From Bacteroidota bacterium (GTDB lineage: Bacteria > Bacteroidota > Ignavibacteria > SZUA-365 > JAADGX01), in contig JALUUP010000308.1 in the NCBI GenBank assembly GCA_027021285.1, positions 1 to 9,918 on the forward strand: a stretch of DNA of 9,918 nucleotides, given 5' to 3'. The number at the start of each line of letters is the position of its first letter. The stretch's first letter is position 1. Shown in pieces: positions 6,859 through 9,918 of this stretch. Under the pieces are notes generated by a model. That model made no database searches. It was not told the DNA's origin and worked only from the letters and a program-made list of their open reading frames with translations. A program made the translations under genes and the position numbers.

Positions 6859-8031
6859 ATGGAACCCACCACGCAACACGAAGAGCAGGCTTTAGACTCA
6901 AAAGAACTCGATCGCCTTGAATTCATGAGGAAGTTCGGCATTGTAGGCCAGAGTTCGGCAATGAAAGAGATCGTGGATACTATCCGCCAGGTTGCGCCTT
7001 CGGATATAACCGTGCTTTTGACCGGCGAGAGCGGTTCGGGGAAGGAAGTCTTCGCCAAGGCGATCCACGGGGCCAGCAAGCGTGCACACAAGCGCCTGGT
7101 GACGGTGAACTGCGGTGCCATCCCGGAGGGAATACTTGAAAGCGAGTTGTTCGGGCACGAAAAAGGGGCCTTTACCGGCGCCATGGAAACCCGGAAGGGA
7201 TATTTCGAGCTCGCCGATGGAGGAACGATATTCCTCGACGAGATCGGCGAAATGCCCATCGCCACACAGGTCAAGTTACTGCGGGTGCTGGAGAGCGGCG
7301 AGTTCATGCGGGTGGGTTCATCGATGAGCATGCACGCCGATGTGCGGGTAATCGCGGCAACGAACCGGGACCTCGAAGCCGCCGTACGGGACCGCGTTTT
7401 CCGGCAGGATTTATACTACCGCTTGCGTTCCATCAACATCCGTATCCCTCCCCTCAGGCACAGGCGTGGGGATATCCCGCTCCTGGTCGAAACATTCCTG
7501 GAAGAATTGGCCGACGAAGGCGGAAAGGATGTCACGATTACGTACGAGGCCATGGTGGAATTGATGGAATATTCCTGGCCGGGCAACGTTCGAGAACTCA
7601 AGAATGTTATCGAGAGCCTCGTCGTCCTGGAGCGGGGCAAGGTCGTGGACGCTGATATCATTGCGAAATACATCCATCGGAATCCGGTTTTAACAGACGA
7701 TCACAACCTGCCGGTCCACGTGCCGGAGAAATCATCCGAGCAGGTGGAACGGGAGCTCATTCTCAGGGCCTTGCTCGAGCTTCGCGCGGATATGCAGGAA
7801 ATAAAAACTCTCGTCCGCCGCCAGCAGCACGATCCGTTCCAGTTGCCTCCGGCCGTGAACGCCAACGCCGGTGCGATGATCAACATGGATGATCATTCGC
7901 TTGAAGAAGTGGAGCGACTCATGGTGGAACGGGCACTCGAGCGGTTCCATGGAAACCGGCGCATGGCAGCACAGGCGCTGAAAATCAGCGAGCGGACGCT
8001 TTACCGGAAAATCAAGGAGTATGGCTTGTGA
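6859..8031 (+). CDS. Sigma-54-dependent AAA+ transcriptional activator with Fis-type HTH, no receiver domain
   Basis: This 390-residue protein should bind DNA upstream of sigma-54 promoters and use ATP to open the promoter complex. The AAA+ domain starts at about residue 26 (FGIVGQSSAM) and shows Walker A GESGSGKE (56-63), the sigma-54-contacting GAFTGA loop (103-108), Walker B TIFLDEIGE (123-131), arginine-finger region FRQDLYYRL (R182, R188) and sensor II WPGNVREL (240-247). A linker of about 70 residues, with a likely coiled coil at about 294-323, leads to a Fis-type helix-turn-helix (about 347-388, MAAQALKISERTLYRKI). Only about 25 residues precede the AAA+ core, so there is no receiver, GAF or PAS domain; it is either constitutively competent or controlled by level or a partner protein. 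The start lies 3 bases after the hydrolase gene and the end overlaps lptE by 4 bases. No sigma-54 promoter was found in the window, so its targets are unknown. Confidence 0.95.
   Translation: MEPTTQHEEQALDSKELDRLEFMRKFGIVGQSSAMKEIVDTIRQVAPSDITVLLTGESGSGKEVFAKAIHGASKRAHKRLVTVNCGAIPEGILESELFGHEKGAFTGAMETRKGYFELADGGTIFLDEIGEMPIATQVKLLRVLESGEFMRVGSSMSMHADVRVIAATNRDLEAAVRDRVFRQDLYYRLRSINIRIPPLRHRRGDIPLLVETFLEELADEGGKDVTITYEAMVELMEYSWPGNVRELKNVIESLVVLERGKVVDADIIAKYIHRNPVLTDDHNLPVHVPEKSSEQVERELILRALLELRADMQEIKTLVRRQQHDPFQLPPAVNANAGAMINMDDHSLEEVERLMVERALERFHGNRRMAAQALKISERTLYRKIKEYGL
8014..8019 (+). promoter_or_regulatory. Shine-Dalgarno for lptE inside the sigma-54 activator gene
   Basis: A perfect AAGGAG lies 8 bases upstream of the GTG at 8028, within the last codons of the activator gene. 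It decides the GTG start of the lptE-like gene and suggests translational coupling through the 4-base GTGA overlap. A second AAAGGAG at 8031-8037 is just after the start codon and has no start codon at a usable distance, so it is probably coincidental. Confidence 0.7.
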
Positions 8032-8591
8032 AAGGAGTCATAAAAAAAACTCGTCTTTCTCTGCTGTTTTTGTTTTCCCGTTTAGCATATTTTTGTACTT
8101 TGGTAGTTGCCCTTTCTGGTTGCGCCGGGTGTCCATATTCATTTACCGGCGCCGCTGTGCCGGATCACTGGAAGACCATTGCAGTACCATTGTTCGACGA
8201 TGCAAGCTCCTATGGTGAGCCCGGTTTACGAGAGCGCCTGACAAATGCCGTTATTGACAAAATCCAGCAAGACAACATCCTTCAACTGGGAGACATGGCG
8301 TCTGCAGATGTTGTCCTGAAAGCAACCATTACCTCTGTTCAACCGGAGAAGGCATTGGCGATCAGTGGACAGGGAAACATGGAACAGGCTTCGCTGTTAC
8401 GGTTTGAGATTGCCGTAACGGTTCAACTGGATGACAAGGTTCTGAACAAACAAGTATGGAAGAAGACATTTACGAATTACGGAGATTACGAAGCCACCGG
8501 TGGTGGCGTTTCCCAACGGGAACATGGTATCGAACAGGCGATAGAGAAACTGAGCGAAGATATCGTCCTGGAGACCGTATCCGGCTGGTGA
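8028..8591 (+). CDS. lptE: LptE-like outer-membrane LPS-assembly lipoprotein
   Basis: LptE is an outer-membrane lipoprotein that plugs the LptD barrel and helps insert lipopolysaccharide in the outer leaflet. This 187-residue product starts at GTG and has a lipoprotein signal: basic KKTR, hydrophobic core, and lipobox LSGC with the lipidated Cys at C32. The mature part begins CAGCPYSFTGAAVPDHWKTI and continues with VPLFDD, then an amphipathic helix (LRERLTNAVIDKI), strands such as ADVVLKATITSV, and a YGDYEAT segment. The ending VSGW resembles the typical end of short LptE proteins of Bacteroidota and relatives. LptE sequences diverge strongly, so the call rests on the overall pattern and the neighbourhood. 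It overlaps the activator gene by 4 bases and precedes the glycosyltransferase by 43 bases. The signal-peptide region is AT-rich and begins with an A8 tract at 8042-8049. Confidence 0.83.
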   Translation: MKGVIKKTRLSLLFLFSRLAYFCTLVVALSGCAGCPYSFTGAAVPDHWKTIAVPLFDDASSYGEPGLRERLTNAVIDKIQQDNILQLGDMASADVVLKATITSVQPEKALAISGQGNMEQASLLRFEIAVTVQLDDKVLNKQVWKKTFTNYGDYEATGGGVSQREHGIEQAIEKLSEDIVLETVSGW

Positions 8592-8634
8592 CGGATAGTT
8601 ATGTAAGTTCCTCAAACAGGGTGCAGTAACGACT

Positions 8635-9918
8635 ATGGAAGATTTGATACTCGGTGCGTACTTTACATCCTTGCTGGTATTATTTCTCTTCGGGTCGCAC
8701 AGCTTCGTGATGATTTACTTCTACTACAAGCACCAGCAGTGGAAGCCGGAGGCTGATCAACAAGGGGGATTCGAGCCCGTTGTCACGATTCAGCTTCCGA
8801 TTTTCAACGAACTGTACGTTGTCGAGCGCCTGATTGACGCGGTGTGCAACATCGACTACCCCAAAGACAAGCTTGAAATCCAGGTTCTTGATGACTCCAC
8901 GGACGAAACCGTGGAAAAAGTCGAACAACTCGTGGAGGAAAGACGCAGGCAGGGATTTGACATTGTGCATCTTCACCGCTCCAATCGCGAGGGGTATAAG
9001 GCTGGCGCGTTACGTGAAGGACTGAAAGCAACACGGGGCGAATTCATCGCGATTTTCGATGCGGATTTCGTTCCACGACCTGAGTTTCTCCGCCGGACCC
9101 TTCCGTATTTCACGAATCCGAAAATCGGAATGGTCCAGACCCGGTGGGAGCATCTCAACAGCGAGTACTCGTTTCTTACCCGTGCCCAGGCGATGGCTCT
9201 CGACGGGCATTTTGTGATCGAGCAGCAAGTACGAAACAAGGCGGGATTCTTCATTAATTTCAACGGCACGGCGGGAATCTGGAGAAAAACGTGTATCATC
9301 GATGCCGGGAACTGGGAAGACGATACGCTGACCGAAGATCTCGACTTGAGCTACCGCGCCCAGCTTCGGGGCTGGAAATTCGTTTTCTTGAACGACGTGA
9401 CGTCGCCCGCGGAGCTCCCCTCGGAAATCAACGCGTTGAAATCCCAGCAATTCCGCTGGACAAAGGGAGCCATGGAGACGGCGCGAAAAATCCTTCCCCG
9501 TGTCTGGAAATCCAATCTTCCTTTGCGGATCAAATTGCAGTCAACGGTGCATTTGACGAATAACCTGGTGTTCCCATTCATTCTTTTGGCGGGCATCCTC
9601 AACGTACCGCTCATCTTCATCAAGCAGAGCGGCGCGCACAACACGTACTTCGCCTTCATGTCGATTTTTGTCCTCGCGTTTATCGGTTCGTTTCTCTTCT
9701 ACCTGTACTCGCAGAAAGACGTGTACATGGATTGGCGCCGACGGATTTTCCTGTTTCCGATTTTCATGGCAGGGAGCATGGGTTTCTCTGTGAACAATAC
9801 GAGGGCGGTACTGTCCGGTATTTTTGGACGCAAGAAATCGGAGTTTGTGCGCACGCCGAAATTCCGGATTGAATCGGAAAAAGACCGGTGGACAGGAAAA
9901 AAGTACGCGGGGACCGAT
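8635..9918 (+). CDS. Membrane family 2 glycosyltransferase, CslA/cellulose-synthase-like (3' end outside window)
   Basis: The frame is open from ATG 8635 to the right edge (428 codons, no stop), so the protein is truncated by the window. It is an inner-membrane GT2 enzyme expected to transfer sugars from a nucleotide sugar to a growing glycan. An N-terminal membrane helix (about 8-30) precedes the cytoplasmic GT-A domain, which shows the key residues of processive GT2 enzymes: LDDSTDE (D86/D87), FDADF (D142, D144), LTEDLDLS (TED at 233-235, catalytic base) and QQFRW (Q271, R274, W275). Further membrane helices lie at about 307-329, 338-358 and 368-386. REGYKAGALREGL, FNGTAGIWR and AELPSE closely recall plant CslA/CslC mannan and glucan synthases. 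No clear Shine-Dalgarno precedes the start, but no other start codon fits upstream. Donor sugar and product cannot be told from sequence. Confidence 0.92.
   Translation, partial: MEDLILGAYFTSLLVLFLFGSHSFVMIYFYYKHQQWKPEADQQGGFEPVVTIQLPIFNELYVVERLIDAVCNIDYPKDKLEIQVLDDSTDETVEKVEQLVEERRRQGFDIVHLHRSNREGYKAGALREGLKATRGEFIAIFDADFVPRPEFLRRTLPYFTNPKIGMVQTRWEHLNSEYSFLTRAQAMALDGHFVIEQQVRNKAGFFINFNGTAGIWRKTCIIDAGNWEDDTLTEDLDLSYRAQLRGWKFVFLNDVTSPAELPSEINALKSQQFRWTKGAMETARKILPRVWKSNLPLRIKLQSTVHLTNNLVFPFILLAGILNVPLIFIKQSGAHNTYFAFMSIFVLAFIGSFLFYLYSQKDVYMDWRRRIFLFPIFMAGSMGFSVNNTRAVLSGIFGRKKSEFVRTPKFRIESEKDRWTGKKYAGTD

Overview
This window looks like chromosomal DNA of a Gram-negative bacterium, most probably from the Bacteroidota/Chlorobi/Ignavibacteria part of the FCB group. 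That placement is inference from three things: a short LptE lipoprotein of the type found in these phyla next to a receiver-less sigma-54 activator, an OmpA-like protein with a probable tandem layout, and a membrane-bound PDZ/GAF/SpoIIE phosphatase. Base composition is moderately GC-rich by eye. No rRNA, tRNA, CRISPR array, insertion sequence or phage gene was seen.

Layout. Bases 1-777 (+) hold the 3' end of a cell-envelope protein with an OmpA-like peptidoglycan-binding domain. It converges, with a 9-base gap, on a large minus-strand gene (787-3348) for a membrane PP2C/SpoIIE (RsbU-like) phosphatase. A 276-base divergent intergenic region (3349-3624) separates that gene from a small plus-strand membrane protein of the GlsB/YeaQ/YmgE (transglycosylase-associated) family (3625-3882). 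After a 112-base gap containing a convincing sigma-70-type promoter comes a tight plus-strand run that looks like one operon: miaB (tRNA methylthiotransferase), an exported TPR-like/SPOR protein, a metallo-beta-lactamase-fold hydrolase, a sigma-54 AAA+ activator, an LptE-like lipoprotein (overlapping by 4 bases), and a family 2 glycosyltransferase that runs off the right edge.

How the genes may work together. Four of the complete or partial products act at the envelope: the OmpA-like and SPOR proteins at peptidoglycan, LptE at outer-membrane LPS insertion, and the glycosyltransferase at the inner membrane. The sigma-54 activator sits directly upstream of, and translationally overlaps, lptE, so envelope-related regulation is plausible but not shown. 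The phosphatase and the GlsB-like protein are divergent and could share stress-linked control, which is also inference.

Most of the window is well-recognised gene content. The points most worth a second look are the tandem OmpA architecture, the PDZ-7/8TM-GAF-SpoIIE sensor, the receiver-less sigma-54 activator coupled to lptE, and the CslA-like glycosyltransferase. I see no clearly undescribed system.
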